From assembly GCF_021369635.1 (NCBI RefSeq), contig NZ_JAJNBZ010000001.1:372001-436000 (forward strand): a stretch of 64,000 bases of DNA. Direction: 5' to 3'. The DNA is from Paenibacillus profundus. Lineage in GTDB: Bacteria; Bacillota; Bacilli; Paenibacillales; Paenibacillaceae. Below, piece after piece: positions 51,607 to 60,510 of this stretch; position 1 is the first letter of the stretch; each line of letters begins with the position of its first letter. A program made the position numbers and the translations under genes. A model generated the notes under the pieces. That model saw only the letters and a list, made by a program, of their open reading frames with translations. It did no database searches and had not been told where the DNA came from.

Positions 51607-52170
51607 ATGGCTTCTGACGTTACATTCAATAAAGTCACCTGGCCGAACTATAGTGTGGAGAACTCCAAACTAGTCAAAAAGAAGGACGGCAACAACACAC
51701 TGGGAAAAGACGAGTTCCTGAAGATACTCATCGCACAGCTCCAAAACCAAGATCCGATGCAGCCGATGCAGGATCGGGACTTCATTGCGCAAATGGCGCA
51801 GTTCAGTTCGGTGGAGCAGCTGATGAACATTCAAAAGCAATTGGGCTCGATGCAGCAGGCGCTCGGGATGTCTTCCAGTTTGATAGGCAAAGAAATCACA
51901 TGGATTGCATCGGAGAAAGAATCGATGACCGTCAAGATTGGAAACGACCAGAACAAGCCGAAGGAAAGCGTGAAGACGGGCATCGTCGAATCGATCATTG
52001 TCCGAGAAGGCATCCCTTATGCCAAGGTAGGAAAAGACGAGGTCGATTTGAACACCATTTCCGAAATTCGGACACCGGAAACAGAGGGCAACCCGGACGA
52101 AGGCAACAATGAAGTACCGCCTGCTCCGGAACAGCCAGAGCAGCCGCAGCAGCCGGAAGGAAACGCATGA
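51607..52170 (+). CDS. flgD: Flagellar hook-capping protein FlgD
   Basis: Scaffold for hook assembly, 187 residues. The conserved N-terminal half is GKDEFLKILIAQLQNQDPMQPMQDRDFIAQMAQFSSVEQLMN, then LIGKEITWIASE. The C-terminus is short with an acidic Pro/Glu/Gln tail (PPAPEQPEQPQQPEGN); the Ig-like domains of enteric FlgD are missing, as in Bacillus YlxG. Stop overlaps the next gene by 4 bases. Confidence 0.95.
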   Translation: MASDVTFNKVTWPNYSVENSKLVKKKDGNNTLGKDEFLKILIAQLQNQDPMQPMQDRDFIAQMAQFSSVEQLMNIQKQLGSMQQALGMSSSLIGKEITWIASEKESMTVKIGNDQNKPKESVKTGIVESIIVREGIPYAKVGKDEVDLNTISEIRTPETEGNPDEGNNEVPPAPEQPEQPQQPEGNA

Positions 52171-52565
52171 ACATCCACGGGGCAATGGGGCATATAGGCA
52201 TTGCGGGACCCATCCAGGGAACGAGCGCCCAGCGGACACCGCAGCGGGAGCAGATTGGTAAGGACACTTCCTTCCAGCGAATGCTGCAGCATGAGCTGAC
52301 ACGTACAGAGGATGTGCAGTTCAGCCACCATGCGAAGGTAAGAATGCAGGAACGCGGCATGGTCATGTCTGCGGACATGATGAACAAGATGCAGCAAGCG
52401 GTCAAACAGGCGGAAGACAAAGGGTCGCGTCAGTCGCTTATCATCGTCGATAATCAAGCGTTTATCGTAAACGTCAAATCGCGCACCGTCATTACAGCCT
52501 TAGATCAAGCATCTCAGCAGAACCATGTGTTTACGCAAATCGACAGCGCCATTTTAATGAAATAA
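52167..52565 (+). CDS. Flagellar operon protein (TIGR02530 family)
   Basis: 132 residues of a small family found between flgD and the hook gene in many Firmicutes. The core is FSHHAKVRMQERGMVMSADMM, then LIIVDNQAFIVNVKSRTVITALD. The N-terminal 45 residues look unstructured. The role is not established; position suggests hook assembly. It overlaps flgD by 4 bases. A GGCTCA / TGAGCC hairpin (52610-52635) lies between it and the hook gene. Confidence 0.88.
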   Translation: MNIHGAMGHIGIAGPIQGTSAQRTPQREQIGKDTSFQRMLQHELTRTEDVQFSHHAKVRMQERGMVMSADMMNKMQQAVKQAEDKGSRQSLIIVDNQAFIVNVKSRTVITALDQASQQNHVFTQIDSAILMK

Positions 52566-52659
52566 GCAAGCAGTGCATGAAACAAGGCCGGACCGAGCAG
52601 GAGGCCATGGGCTCATGGAACGACAGAAGTGAGCCAACAATTTGGGGGGGTATTAATAA

Positions 52660-53484
52660 ATGATTCGATCCATGTATTCGGGTGTTTCAGGTATGCGCGG
52701 TTTTCAAACCAAACTTGACGTTATCGGGAACAACATCGCGAACGTGAACACGGTCGGCTTCAAACAAGGGCGCGTCATGTTCAAGGACATCATGAGCCAG
52801 ACGATGAGCGGAACGACAGCGCCAAGTGACGAAGGCAGCGGCGGTATTAACGCGAAGCAAGTCGGCTTGGGTGTTGCGATATCGGCTATCGATAACGTGC
52901 ATACCCAAGGCAGCGCCATGATGACGTACCGTCCGCTTGACTTGCGCATCGACGGCGACGGCTTCTTCGCCCTCTCGCTAGGTGAAGAAGCTCAGGAAGC
53001 GCCGTTCCTGACTCGCGCAGGCGACTTCCACCTTGATGCAGAACGCAACCTCGTTAATGTGGATGGTCTGAGAGTGCTTGATTCCGGCGGCGCTCCGATT
53101 CAACTGGAAGAAGATATCGTCGAGTTCTCGATCTCGCAGAACGGGGAGATTATGGCGAAGCGTGCCGACGGAACCACCGAAGGGACCGGCACCTCTATCG
53201 GGATCGTCAAAGTCGTGAACCCAGAAGGCTTGGAGAAGATCGGCGGCAATCTGTACCGCGCAACTCCGAACGCGATCGCGGATGGTGAAATCACGGTTGG
53301 TGCAGCAAACGATCCCGAAACGGGCAGCGGCGCAATCATTGCCGGGGCGCTGGAAATGTCCAACGTGGACTTGACGGCAGAATTTACGGAAATGATCGTA
53401 GCGCAGCGCGGTTTCCAAGCGAACTCACGTATTATTACGACGTCCGATGAAGTCCTCCAAGAGGTTGTTAACTTAAAACGATAA
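52660..53484 (+). CDS. flgE: Flagellar hook protein FlgE (FlgG-like)
   Basis: 274 residues: MIRSMYSGVSGMRGFQTKLDVIGNNIANVNTVGFK, a central FlgE/F/G barrel (FFALSLGEEAQEAPFLTRAGDFHLDAERNLVNVDG), and C-terminal MSNVDLTAEFTEMIVAQRGFQANSRIITTSDEVLQEVVNL. The short form at this position is the hook protein in Bacillus; automated pipelines often name it FlgG. The ATG is preceded by a run of seven G. Followed by the hairpin at 53506-53535. Confidence 0.93.
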   Translation: MIRSMYSGVSGMRGFQTKLDVIGNNIANVNTVGFKQGRVMFKDIMSQTMSGTTAPSDEGSGGINAKQVGLGVAISAIDNVHTQGSAMMTYRPLDLRIDGDGFFALSLGEEAQEAPFLTRAGDFHLDAERNLVNVDGLRVLDSGGAPIQLEEDIVEFSISQNGEIMAKRADGTTEGTGTSIGIVKVVNPEGLEKIGGNLYRATPNAIADGEITVGAANDPETGSGAIIAGALEMSNVDLTAEFTEMIVAQRGFQANSRIITTSDEVLQEVVNLKR

Positions 53485-53505
53485 ACTTATAGACTAATCG
53501 CACCC

Positions 53506-53535
53506 ATCTCCTGATGCCGCACGGCATCGGGAGAT
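53506..53535 (+). repeat. Intercistronic hairpin after the hook gene
   Basis: ATCTCC-T-GATGCC / GGCATC-G-GGAGAT with GCAC loop, 12 pairs, no T run. It sits between the highly needed hook gene and flbD and could stabilise the upstream mRNA or attenuate the downstream part of the operon. Confidence 0.75.
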
Positions 53536-53563
53536 ACGGACGGTTCATTAAGGGAGGAATAGG

Positions 53564-53788
53564 ATGATATCCGTTACACGGCTGAATGGGTCGCCCATTT
53601 GGGTGAACGCACTGCTCATTGAATCTGTCGAAGAAACACCGGATACGTACATTTCGTTAACGACAGGGAAGAGAATCATTGTGCTGGAAAAAGGCCCTGA
53701 AGTCATTAGCCTTATTGAACAATACATACGTTCCGTCGGAATTATTGCCGGGACGAAGAAGACTGATTTATCGGAGGGACAACCATGA
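53564..53788 (+). CDS. FlbD/SwrD-family flagellar protein
   Basis: 74 residues, one small domain: MISVTRLNGSPIWVNALLIESVEETPDTYISLTTGKRIIV, then VISLIEQYIRSVGII. It corresponds to B. subtilis SwrD (YlzI), which raises motor power for swarming. AGGGAGGAAT precedes the ATG. Overlaps fliL by 4 bases. Confidence 0.93.
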   Translation: MISVTRLNGSPIWVNALLIESVEETPDTYISLTTGKRIIVLEKGPEVISLIEQYIRSVGIIAGTKKTDLSEGQP

Positions 53789-54246
53789 AACGAATGTTGC
53801 CGTGGATGATTACATTGCTGCTCGCACTGACGCTTATCGCTCTTGTCGTCATTATGATTACTAATTCGGGCGGCAAGCCGCAAGCGGGACAAGCACAGCA
53901 GGGGAATGTTCATATCGCAAGATTATCGGCCGATGAGATTGTGGAGATGACATCGATCATGAGTGACATCAAAACAAACCTGGCTGACCGCGACTATGTC
54001 GCATTGACTGGCTTTGCGTTCCAGTTGGACAACAAAAAGACAAAAGAGCAATTCGACAAGATTAAAGATTTGCGCATCAAACCGTTAATTTTGAGAACTT
54101 TGGCTGATATGAAACCGGAAGAGTTACAAGGAATGAAGGGTCAAGATCAGTTGTGTGCGAAGTTGCTCGACCTTATTAACAAACAATTGCCTGAAGGCAA
54201 AGTAATTCAAGTCGATTTAACTGATTTCATCATGACTCGCATTTAA
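53785..54246 (+). CDS. fliL: Flagellar basal-body-associated protein FliL
   Basis: 153 residues with one N-terminal membrane span (about 4-24, MLPWMITLLLALTLIALVVIMI) and an extracytoplasmic domain with the family end LCAKLLDLINKQLPEGKVIQVDLTDFIMT. It encircles and supports the stators in several species. Confidence 0.93.
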   Translation: MKRMLPWMITLLLALTLIALVVIMITNSGGKPQAGQAQQGNVHIARLSADEIVEMTSIMSDIKTNLADRDYVALTGFAFQLDNKKTKEQFDKIKDLRIKPLILRTLADMKPEELQGMKGQDQLCAKLLDLINKQLPEGKVIQVDLTDFIMTRI

Positions 54247-54302
54247 AGGCATTTGAGCATGACACACATGTTGCAGCTGAATCCTGTAAGGGGGTGAAAC
54301 GA

Positions 54303-55301
54303 TTGGTAGACGTGCTATCGCAGAACGAGATTGACGCCCTGCTTGCGGCGCTGTCCTCTGGTGAAATGGATGCGGAGGAACTGAAAAAAGAGGAAACCCA
54401 GCGTAAAATCCGTTCGTACGATTTCAAGCGTGCCGTTCGTTTTTCAAAGGACCACATTCGCAGTTTGACACGCATCCATGAGAATTTTGCCAGATACTTA
54501 ACGACTTATTTTTCCGCACAATTACGTACATTTGTGCAAATCAACGTCGTTCAAGTCGAACAACTGCCGTATGATGAATTTATCCGGTCTATTCCAAAAA
54601 TGACGATTTTGAACATTTTTGAGGCAGAGCCGTTCAAAGGCCGGATGGTATTGGAAGTGAATCCGAACGTCGCATATGCGATGCTGGATCGCATGCTGGG
54701 CGGTGCTGGCACGGCACCCTCCAAGATTAATGCTTTAACCGAAATTGAGACGACGGTGATGGAACGCATTTTTAGCCGGGCGTTCGATAGCTTGCAGGAA
54801 GCTTGGAAGAATGTGCTAGATATTCAACCAAGACTCGAAGCGCTTGAGACCAATCCTCAATTTATGCAAATCGTATCACCGAACGAGACGATCGCACTTA
54901 TCTCTCTAAGCACTAAAATCGGAGATACGACGGGGATGATTAACTTATGTATTCCGCACGTCGTGATTGAGCCAATTATGCCGAAGCTTTCGGTGCATCA
55001 TTGGTTCGTATCAGAGAAAAAAACGCGGGAACCGATTGAAGTCGAAAAATTACGCCAACGGGTGACAAAAGCAAAACTGCCTATCTCCGTTGAACTGGGC
55101 ACATCTCAAATTACGGTGCAGGAAATGATGCAGTTATCCATCGGAGATGTCATCGCATTGAACAAACCGGTTGACAACGGCTTGATGATTCGAGTGGGTG
55201 ACCGCGTGAAATATATAGGTTCTCCTGGCGTGATAAAAGATCGTGTAGCTGTACAAATCGAGCAAGTCGTGGATGAGGGAGTGGAAGAGCATGACGAGTA
55301 A
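54303..55301 (+). CDS. fliM: Flagellar motor switch protein FliM
   Basis: 332 residues, the same length as B. subtilis FliM. The N-terminal CheY-P-binding peptide is VLSQNEIDALLAAL, then FKRAVRFSKDHIRSLTRIHENFARYL, GGAGTAPSK and the C-terminal SpoA domain LGTSQITVQEMMQLSIGDVIAL. TTG 54303 is used, 8 bases after AAGGGGGTG; the in-frame GTG at 54294 lies within that site. Overlaps fliY by 11 bases. Confidence 0.97.
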   Translation: MVDVLSQNEIDALLAALSSGEMDAEELKKEETQRKIRSYDFKRAVRFSKDHIRSLTRIHENFARYLTTYFSAQLRTFVQINVVQVEQLPYDEFIRSIPKMTILNIFEAEPFKGRMVLEVNPNVAYAMLDRMLGGAGTAPSKINALTEIETTVMERIFSRAFDSLQEAWKNVLDIQPRLEALETNPQFMQIVSPNETIALISLSTKIGDTTGMINLCIPHVVIEPIMPKLSVHHWFVSEKKTREPIEVEKLRQRVTKAKLPISVELGTSQITVQEMMQLSIGDVIALNKPVDNGLMIRVGDRVKYIGSPGVIKDRVAVQIEQVVDEGVEEHDE

Positions 55302-56553
55302 GGATTACTTGTCGCAGGAAGAAATCGACGCATTGTTAAAAATATCGAGTGATGGACCGTCTGCTGAGGAAGCTGAGACTCCTTCCATAGAAAAATATTT
55401 AAATCCGATCGAGACCGATGCGCTTGGTGAAATTGGAAATATTACGTTCGGCAGTGCGGCAACGGCGCTATCTACGCTATTAGGCAAAAAGGTAGAAATC
55501 ACGACGCCGCGGATTACGCTTTTGAAGCGTGAAAACTTGGAAAATGAGTTTCCAAAGCCGCACGTGGCGGTGCACGTTCGATATGTAGAGGGATTTGAAG
55601 GCGTCAATTCTTTAGTCATCAAAACCTCGGATGCCCAAGTGATCGCCGATTTGATGCTTGGCGGTGATGGGACGAATCATAGCGCAGAATTGAATGAAAT
55701 TCATATTAGCGCTGTTCAGGAAGCGATGAATCAAATGATGGGATCGTCGGCCACTTCGATGTCGACTATCTTTAATCGAATGGTTAACATTTCGCCGCCT
55801 GGTATTGGTATTTTGAATATGTCGAACGGACAGGGTGTTGAAACGCTGCCCGATGACAATGTTCTCGTCAAAATATCGTTCCGCTTGACGATCAGCGACT
55901 TGATTGATTCAACCATTATGCAAATATTAACGGTTCCATTTGCTCAGAACATGGTTCGCATGTTGATGGGGGATACGACAGAAGCAGCTGCAGAAGCAGC
56001 CGCATCTGCTGTGCAAGTCGAACCAGACATTCCGATGGCTCCTCCAGCTCAGCCTGCTAGTCATGCAGCTCCAGAAGCGGCTGAACCGCAGCAAATGGCA
56101 GGATATGACCATCCAATGATGGGAGGAGGGCATGTCATGCAGCAGCCTTATGGATCGGCTCCGATGCCTTCGGGAAATATGGAGGCACATGGTGGCAATG
56201 CGTCGGCTTTTGGCTCGACACACCATCGCAATTTGAATGTGCAGCCAGTTCAATTTGCAAATTTCCAACCGGCACAGTATGTACAAAATGATGAATCTAA
56301 TCTAAATTTATTGTTGGACATCCCGCTCAAAGTCACAGTAGAATTAGGTAGGACGCACAAACAGATCAAAGACATTTTGGAGCTCTCGCAAGGTTCCATT
56401 ATCGAGTTGGACAAGCTGGCAGGTGAACCAGTCGACATTCTCGTGAACAACAAACTGATTGCAAAAGGGGAAGTTGTCGTCATAGATGAGAATTTCGGCG
56501 TGCGTGTCACAGATATCATCAATCAGTGGGATCGTATTCAGAAACTACAATAA
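55291..56553 (+). CDS. fliY: Flagellar motor switch phosphatase FliY
   Basis: 420 residues. A short CheY-P-binding N-terminus (YLSQEEIDALLKI) leads into a CheC-like phosphatase domain with two ExxxN-type active-site segments (DALGEIGNITFGSAATALSTLLG and SAVQEAMNQMMGSSATSM). A long Ala/Pro/Met/His/Gln linker (about 235-335) follows, then a FliN-like SpoA domain (LLLDIPLKVTVELGRTHKQIKDILELSQGSIIELDK). It dephosphorylates CheY-P at the switch. Start ATG 55291; an upstream ATG at 55273 lies deeper in fliM. Confidence 0.96.
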   Translation: MTSKDYLSQEEIDALLKISSDGPSAEEAETPSIEKYLNPIETDALGEIGNITFGSAATALSTLLGKKVEITTPRITLLKRENLENEFPKPHVAVHVRYVEGFEGVNSLVIKTSDAQVIADLMLGGDGTNHSAELNEIHISAVQEAMNQMMGSSATSMSTIFNRMVNISPPGIGILNMSNGQGVETLPDDNVLVKISFRLTISDLIDSTIMQILTVPFAQNMVRMLMGDTTEAAAEAAASAVQVEPDIPMAPPAQPASHAAPEAAEPQQMAGYDHPMMGGGHVMQQPYGSAPMPSGNMEAHGGNASAFGSTHHRNLNVQPVQFANFQPAQYVQNDESNLNLLLDIPLKVTVELGRTHKQIKDILELSQGSIIELDKLAGEPVDILVNNKLIAKGEVVVIDENFGVRVTDIINQWDRIQKLQ

Positions 56554-56575
56554 GATTTAGGGAGGATTCTCAACG

Positions 56576-56938
56576 ATGGCAAAGCGTATTTTGATCGTAG
56601 ACGATGCAGCATTCATGCGAATGATGATTCGAGACATTTTAACAAAGAATGGTTTCGATGTCGTAGGAGAAGCATCGGATGGTGCACAAGCGATCGAAAA
56701 GTACAAAGAACATAAACCAGACCTCATTACAATGGACATTACGATGCCGGAAATGGACGGAATTACGGCATTGAAAGAAATCCGTAAAATAGATCCTAGT
56801 GCGAAAGTTATTATGTGCTCCGCGATGGGCCAGCAGGCGATGGTTATCGATGCGATTCAAGCGGGTGCGAAGGACTTTATCGTCAAACCGTTCCAGGCTG
56901 ATCGTGTAATTGAAGCCATTAACAAGACGTTAGGATAA
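56576..56938 (+). CDS. cheY: Chemotaxis response regulator CheY
   Basis: 120 residues, single receiver domain. The acidic pair is Asp9/Asp10, phosphorylation site Asp54 (LITMDITMPEMDG), CSAMGQQ switch Ser/Thr region and the late Lys in FIVKPFQ. In Bacilli CheY-P binds FliM/FliY and favours counter-clockwise rotation. Located within the flagellar operon as in B. subtilis. Confidence 0.97.
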   Translation: MAKRILIVDDAAFMRMMIRDILTKNGFDVVGEASDGAQAIEKYKEHKPDLITMDITMPEMDGITALKEIRKIDPSAKVIMCSAMGQQAMVIDAIQAGAKDFIVKPFQADRVIEAINKTLG

Positions 56939-56942
56939 TCTT

Positions 56943-57485
56943 ATGGAAGACAACGGTCAAATGATGCAAACATCCGGTGTCGGGGACTACATATCCAGCT
57001 TATTGACCGTGTTGTTGTCGCTTGCTGTAATCATTGTACTTATCGTGCTCTTGATTAAGCTGTTAAGTCGTAAGAACCGTATATGGCAAATGAATCAAAG
57101 TATCCGTACTTTGGGCGGCACCGGGCTCGGACCGAATAAGTCTTTACAAATCGTAGAAGTTGGCGATGTCGTCTATGTGCTGGGGATCGGGGAAGATATT
57201 ACGCTTATCGATAAAGTAAGTGACCCTGAACAAGCGGAGCGTCTTATCGCGTTTCTCGAGGGCGCACAGTCATCCAGACAAGCGGCATGGCCAACCTCTT
57301 GGTCAGAGCTGATGAACCGTATGCGAGCAGGGCGTAAAGCCTCAAGCAACAACACTAAGCAAGAGGATGCGGAACCGTCTTCCGTATCGTTTCACGAAAT
57401 GTTTCATGCCAAGCTTGATCAATTGCCGAAGCGCAGTGATCAAGTAGAACAATTGCTGAAAGATGATACCAATGAAGATCGGTAG
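56943..57485 (+). CDS. fliO: Flagellar biosynthetic protein FliO (FliZ)
   Basis: 180 residues. One membrane span (about 18-43, LLTVLLSLAVIIVLIVLLIKLL) and a small cytoplasmic domain: IRTLGGTGLGPNKSLQIVEVGDVVYVLGIGEDITLI. It lacks the long extracytoplasmic N-terminus and signal peptide of B. subtilis FliZ. It assists FliP ring assembly. It begins 4 bases after cheY and ends 8 bases before fliP. Confidence 0.92.
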   Translation: MEDNGQMMQTSGVGDYISSLLTVLLSLAVIIVLIVLLIKLLSRKNRIWQMNQSIRTLGGTGLGPNKSLQIVEVGDVVYVLGIGEDITLIDKVSDPEQAERLIAFLEGAQSSRQAAWPTSWSELMNRMRAGRKASSNNTKQEDAEPSSVSFHEMFHAKLDQLPKRSDQVEQLLKDDTNEDR

Positions 57486-57493
57486 ATGGATTC

Positions 57494-58249
57494 ATGAATA
57501 AAAAATTGCTACTATCTGTAACTGTCACGCTGCTGTTATCCAGCTTTGCGGCTCATTGGGCGGTAGCATCTCCTGTCATTCCGGACATCGACATTAAAGT
57601 CGGCGGCGGTGGCGGGCAGCCGGGGACGGCATCATTGTCTATCCTGCTCATGATTACCGTGCTGAGCTTGGCTCCGGCCATACTTATCCTGATGACATCG
57701 TTCACGCGTATCGTGGTTGTGCTCGGATTCGTCCGGACCTCTCTTGGTACGCAGCAGATGCCGCCCAATCAAGTATTGATTGGTCTAGCGCTCTTTCTTA
57801 CATTGTTTGTGATGTCCCCAACGATTGGAACTGTGAATGAAGTCGCCTTACAGCCTTATCTAAAAGGCGAGATGAATCAGACCCAAGCGTTGGAAAAAGC
57901 GGTTGTCCCTATAAAAAAGTTCATGTTCTCGCATACGCGCGAGAAAGATTTGCTTTTATTTATGAAATACACCAAAACTGAAAAACCGAAAACCTATGAG
58001 GAAATTCCTTTAACTGTGCTCGTGCCCGCGTATGCAATCAGTGAATTGAAGACGGCGTTTCAAATGGGCTTTATGATTTTCATTCCTTTTCTAGTGATTG
58101 ATATGATCGTCGCCAGTACGTTGATGGCGATGGGGATGATGATGCTGCCGCCGGTCATGATATCGCTGCCGTTTAAAATATTGCTGTTTGTACTCGTGGA
58201 TGGTTGGTATCTCGTTGTGAAATCACTCCTCGCGAGCTTTAACACGTGA
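57494..58249 (+). CDS. fliP: Flagellar export gate protein FliP
   Basis: 251 residues. It has a cleavable signal peptide (LLLSVTVTLLLSSFAAHWAVAS) and four membrane spans. Diagnostic segments are PAILILMTSFTRIVVVLGFVRTSLGTQQMPPNQVLIGLALFLTLFVMSPT and LVPAYAISELKTAFQMGFMIFIPFLVIDMIVAS. With FliQ and FliR it forms the helical export channel. Confidence 0.97.
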   Translation: MNKKLLLSVTVTLLLSSFAAHWAVASPVIPDIDIKVGGGGGQPGTASLSILLMITVLSLAPAILILMTSFTRIVVVLGFVRTSLGTQQMPPNQVLIGLALFLTLFVMSPTIGTVNEVALQPYLKGEMNQTQALEKAVVPIKKFMFSHTREKDLLLFMKYTKTEKPKTYEEIPLTVLVPAYAISELKTAFQMGFMIFIPFLVIDMIVASTLMAMGMMMLPPVMISLPFKILLFVLVDGWYLVVKSLLASFNT

Positions 58250-58279
58250 GACTTCAATTGACGCACGGGAGGGAATGGA

Positions 58280-58549
58280 ATGAGTGCTGAGTTTATTATC
58301 GGCTTGGCAGGGCAGGCAGTGTTTACTGTACTGAAAGTGAGTGCTCCAATGCTGGCCATTGCTTTGGTTGTAGGTCTTCTCATCAGTGTATTTCAAGCAA
58401 CGACCCAAATTCAAGAGCAGACGTTGGCTTTTGTGCCTAAGATAATTGCGGTCATGGTAGCCATATTGGTGTTCGGACCGTGGATATTGACTACGGTCGT
58501 TGATTTTGCGCATAACATCTTAAATAATTTGCATCTTTATATCGGTTAG
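58280..58549 (+). CDS. fliQ: Flagellar export gate protein FliQ
   Basis: 89 residues, two membrane helices: ALAVGLLISVFQATTQIQEQTLAFVPKIIAVMVAILVFGPWIL (motif TQIQEQTLAFVPK). GGGAGGGAATG lies before the ATG. Standard length. Confidence 0.96.
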   Translation: MSAEFIIGLAGQAVFTVLKVSAPMLAIALVVGLLISVFQATTQIQEQTLAFVPKIIAVMVAILVFGPWILTTVVDFAHNILNNLHLYIG

Positions 58550-58560
58550 GCTGTGAGGTC

Positions 58561-59349
58561 ATGGAAACGCTCGTACAAGCTTTCCCTGTTTTTTTGCTCA
58601 CGTTGTGTCGAATCTCGGCATTCTTTGTCGCCGTTCCTGTCTTTTCTTCGCGAGGCGTGCCGTTTCGCTTCAAGATCGGGCTCGCGTTTTTTATCAGCGT
58701 GATTGCATATTTGTTGTTCGGGCTTGGAAAAACGGTTCCGGCTGATGGCACGTATATCGTTATTATCGTGCGTGAGGTATTAATTGGCCTGCTCATCGGT
58801 TTCTTGGCGCAATTGTTTTTTACGGCAGTGCAAACGGCGGGGTCGTTCGTCGACATTCAGATTGGCTTCGGTATCGCGAATGTCATTGACCCATTAACCG
58901 GGACCAGCGCACCTGTCATGGGTAACTTCAAGTACATATTTGTCGTGCTATTGTTTCTTGGAATGAACGGCCACCATTACTTTATCGACGGAATCATGAA
59001 AAGTTTTGAGTGGTTGCCGCTGGATGACAATTCGTTCTTCCAGCAGATTGCCAACGGAAATATTACAGAATTTCTGGTTCAGTCGTTTACGCAAGCGTTC
59101 ATTATCGCCTTTCAAATTTCTGCGCCGCTTATCGTCGCGTTGTTTCTTACCGATGTGGCGCTTGGATTTTTGGCGCGGACTGCACCGCAATTTAACATTT
59201 TTGTAGTCGGGATTCCGATTAAAATCATCGTAGGTCTTGTCATGCTGTTTCTCGTCGTGCCTGGCCTCGTTTATGTATTGCAGCAACTGTTCGCTTCTAT
59301 GTTTGAGGCGATGGAGCAACTGCTGCGCATGATGCAGGGGGCGAGCTGA
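58561..59349 (+). CDS. fliR: Flagellar export gate protein FliR
   Basis: 262 residues, about six hydrophobic segments. FLLTLCRISAFFVAVPVFSSRGVPFRFKIGLAF, GFLAQLFFTAVQTAGSFVDIQIGFGIANVIDPLTG and GFLARTAPQFNIFVVGIPIKIIVGLVML are typical. The stop overlaps the flhB ATG. Confidence 0.96.
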   Translation: METLVQAFPVFLLTLCRISAFFVAVPVFSSRGVPFRFKIGLAFFISVIAYLLFGLGKTVPADGTYIVIIVREVLIGLLIGFLAQLFFTAVQTAGSFVDIQIGFGIANVIDPLTGTSAPVMGNFKYIFVVLLFLGMNGHHYFIDGIMKSFEWLPLDDNSFFQQIANGNITEFLVQSFTQAFIIAFQISAPLIVALFLTDVALGFLARTAPQFNIFVVGIPIKIIVGLVMLFLVVPGLVYVLQQLFASMFEAMEQLLRMMQGAS

Positions 59350-60485
59350 TGCCAACACCAGGTTCAGAAGAATGGATTGTGCCGTGCGCTACTACTCGTA
59401 CGCTGCGGCACAAACTTTCACTGCAGATGTTCTCGCAGGAGAAGACGGAAAAAGCAACGCCAAAGAAAAAGCAGGAAGCTCGAAAAAAAGGTCAAGTCGC
59501 CAAAAGCACGGATCTTTCCAGCTCGTTCATTTTGCTGGTCAGCTTCTTCTCCTTCTTGATGCTTGGCGGGTTTTATAAAGAACGAATTATCGATTTGTTC
59601 GCTGATTCCTTTCGGCACCGGCTTTCCATGGATGTGACCATTTACAACGTTACGGACTATTTCGGAAGCCTTTTTGTAAAGGCGTTAATCATCTTGGCGC
59701 CCGTATTTATCGTTTCTGTTGTCATTGCACTCATTGTGAATTATATGCAGGTTGGATTTTTGTTTACGGGCGAACCGCTCAAGATGCAGTTTTCCAAGAT
59801 TGATCCAATAAAGGGATTTAAAAAAATATTTTCTATTCGCTCGGTTGTAGAATTTTTAAAATCAATTTTAAAGATGACGATCATCGGAACTGTTGTGTAT
59901 TTGTCGATATGGGGAGAACGGGAGCGCATCATTATGATGTCTCATGTGCCGTTAAGTGAAATATTAGGCTATACCGCACATTTGACCGTTATGCTAGGGA
60001 TTAAGATTGGCGCGGCTCTCTGTATTCTGGCCGTATTTGATTACATGTATCAGCGTTTCGAATTCGCGAAGAGTTTGCGTATGTCCAAGCAAGACATTAA
60101 AGATGAGTACAAAAAGTCAGAGGGTGACCCCCTCATCAAAGGTAAGATTCGAGAGCGGCAGCGTCGGATGGCCTTGATGCGTATGATGCAAGAGGTTCCA
60201 AAAGCCGATGTCGTCATTACGAACCCGACACACTTTGCTGTCGCACTTCGCTATGACGGCAATGATATGGAGGCTCCGCAAGTGGTAGCCAAGGGGCAGG
60301 ATTACGTCGCGCTTCGAATCAAACAAATCGCCAAGGAACATGGCGTACTGACCATGGAAAACAAGCCGCTCGCCCGGGCCTTATTTCAACGGACAGAGAT
60401 TGGCGATGCAGTTCCAGCCGATTTGTTCCAAGCCGTGGCAGAAGTGCTGGCTTACGTATACAAATTGAAGGGCAAAGTCAATTGA
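59349..60485 (+). CDS. flhB: Flagellar export switch protein FlhB
   Basis: 378 residues. The conserved start LSLQMFSQEKTEKATPKKKQEARKKGQVAKS begins at about residue 24, so the first 23 residues (MPTPGSEEWIVPCATTRTL) are an unusual extension unless initiation is internal. Four membrane spans follow. The autocleavage site is Asn292-Pro-Thr-His295 in VITNPTHFAVALRYD, and the C-terminal domain switches export from hook to filament. Overlaps fliR by one base; that coupling supports the ATG at 59349. Confidence 0.96.
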   Translation: MPTPGSEEWIVPCATTRTLRHKLSLQMFSQEKTEKATPKKKQEARKKGQVAKSTDLSSSFILLVSFFSFLMLGGFYKERIIDLFADSFRHRLSMDVTIYNVTDYFGSLFVKALIILAPVFIVSVVIALIVNYMQVGFLFTGEPLKMQFSKIDPIKGFKKIFSIRSVVEFLKSILKMTIIGTVVYLSIWGERERIIMMSHVPLSEILGYTAHLTVMLGIKIGAALCILAVFDYMYQRFEFAKSLRMSKQDIKDEYKKSEGDPLIKGKIRERQRRMALMRMMQEVPKADVVITNPTHFAVALRYDGNDMEAPQVVAKGQDYVALRIKQIAKEHGVLTMENKPLARALFQRTEIGDAVPADLFQAVAEVLAYVYKLKGKVN

Positions 60486-60510
60486 GCGAACAGGATGGAG
60501 GGTGCACTCC

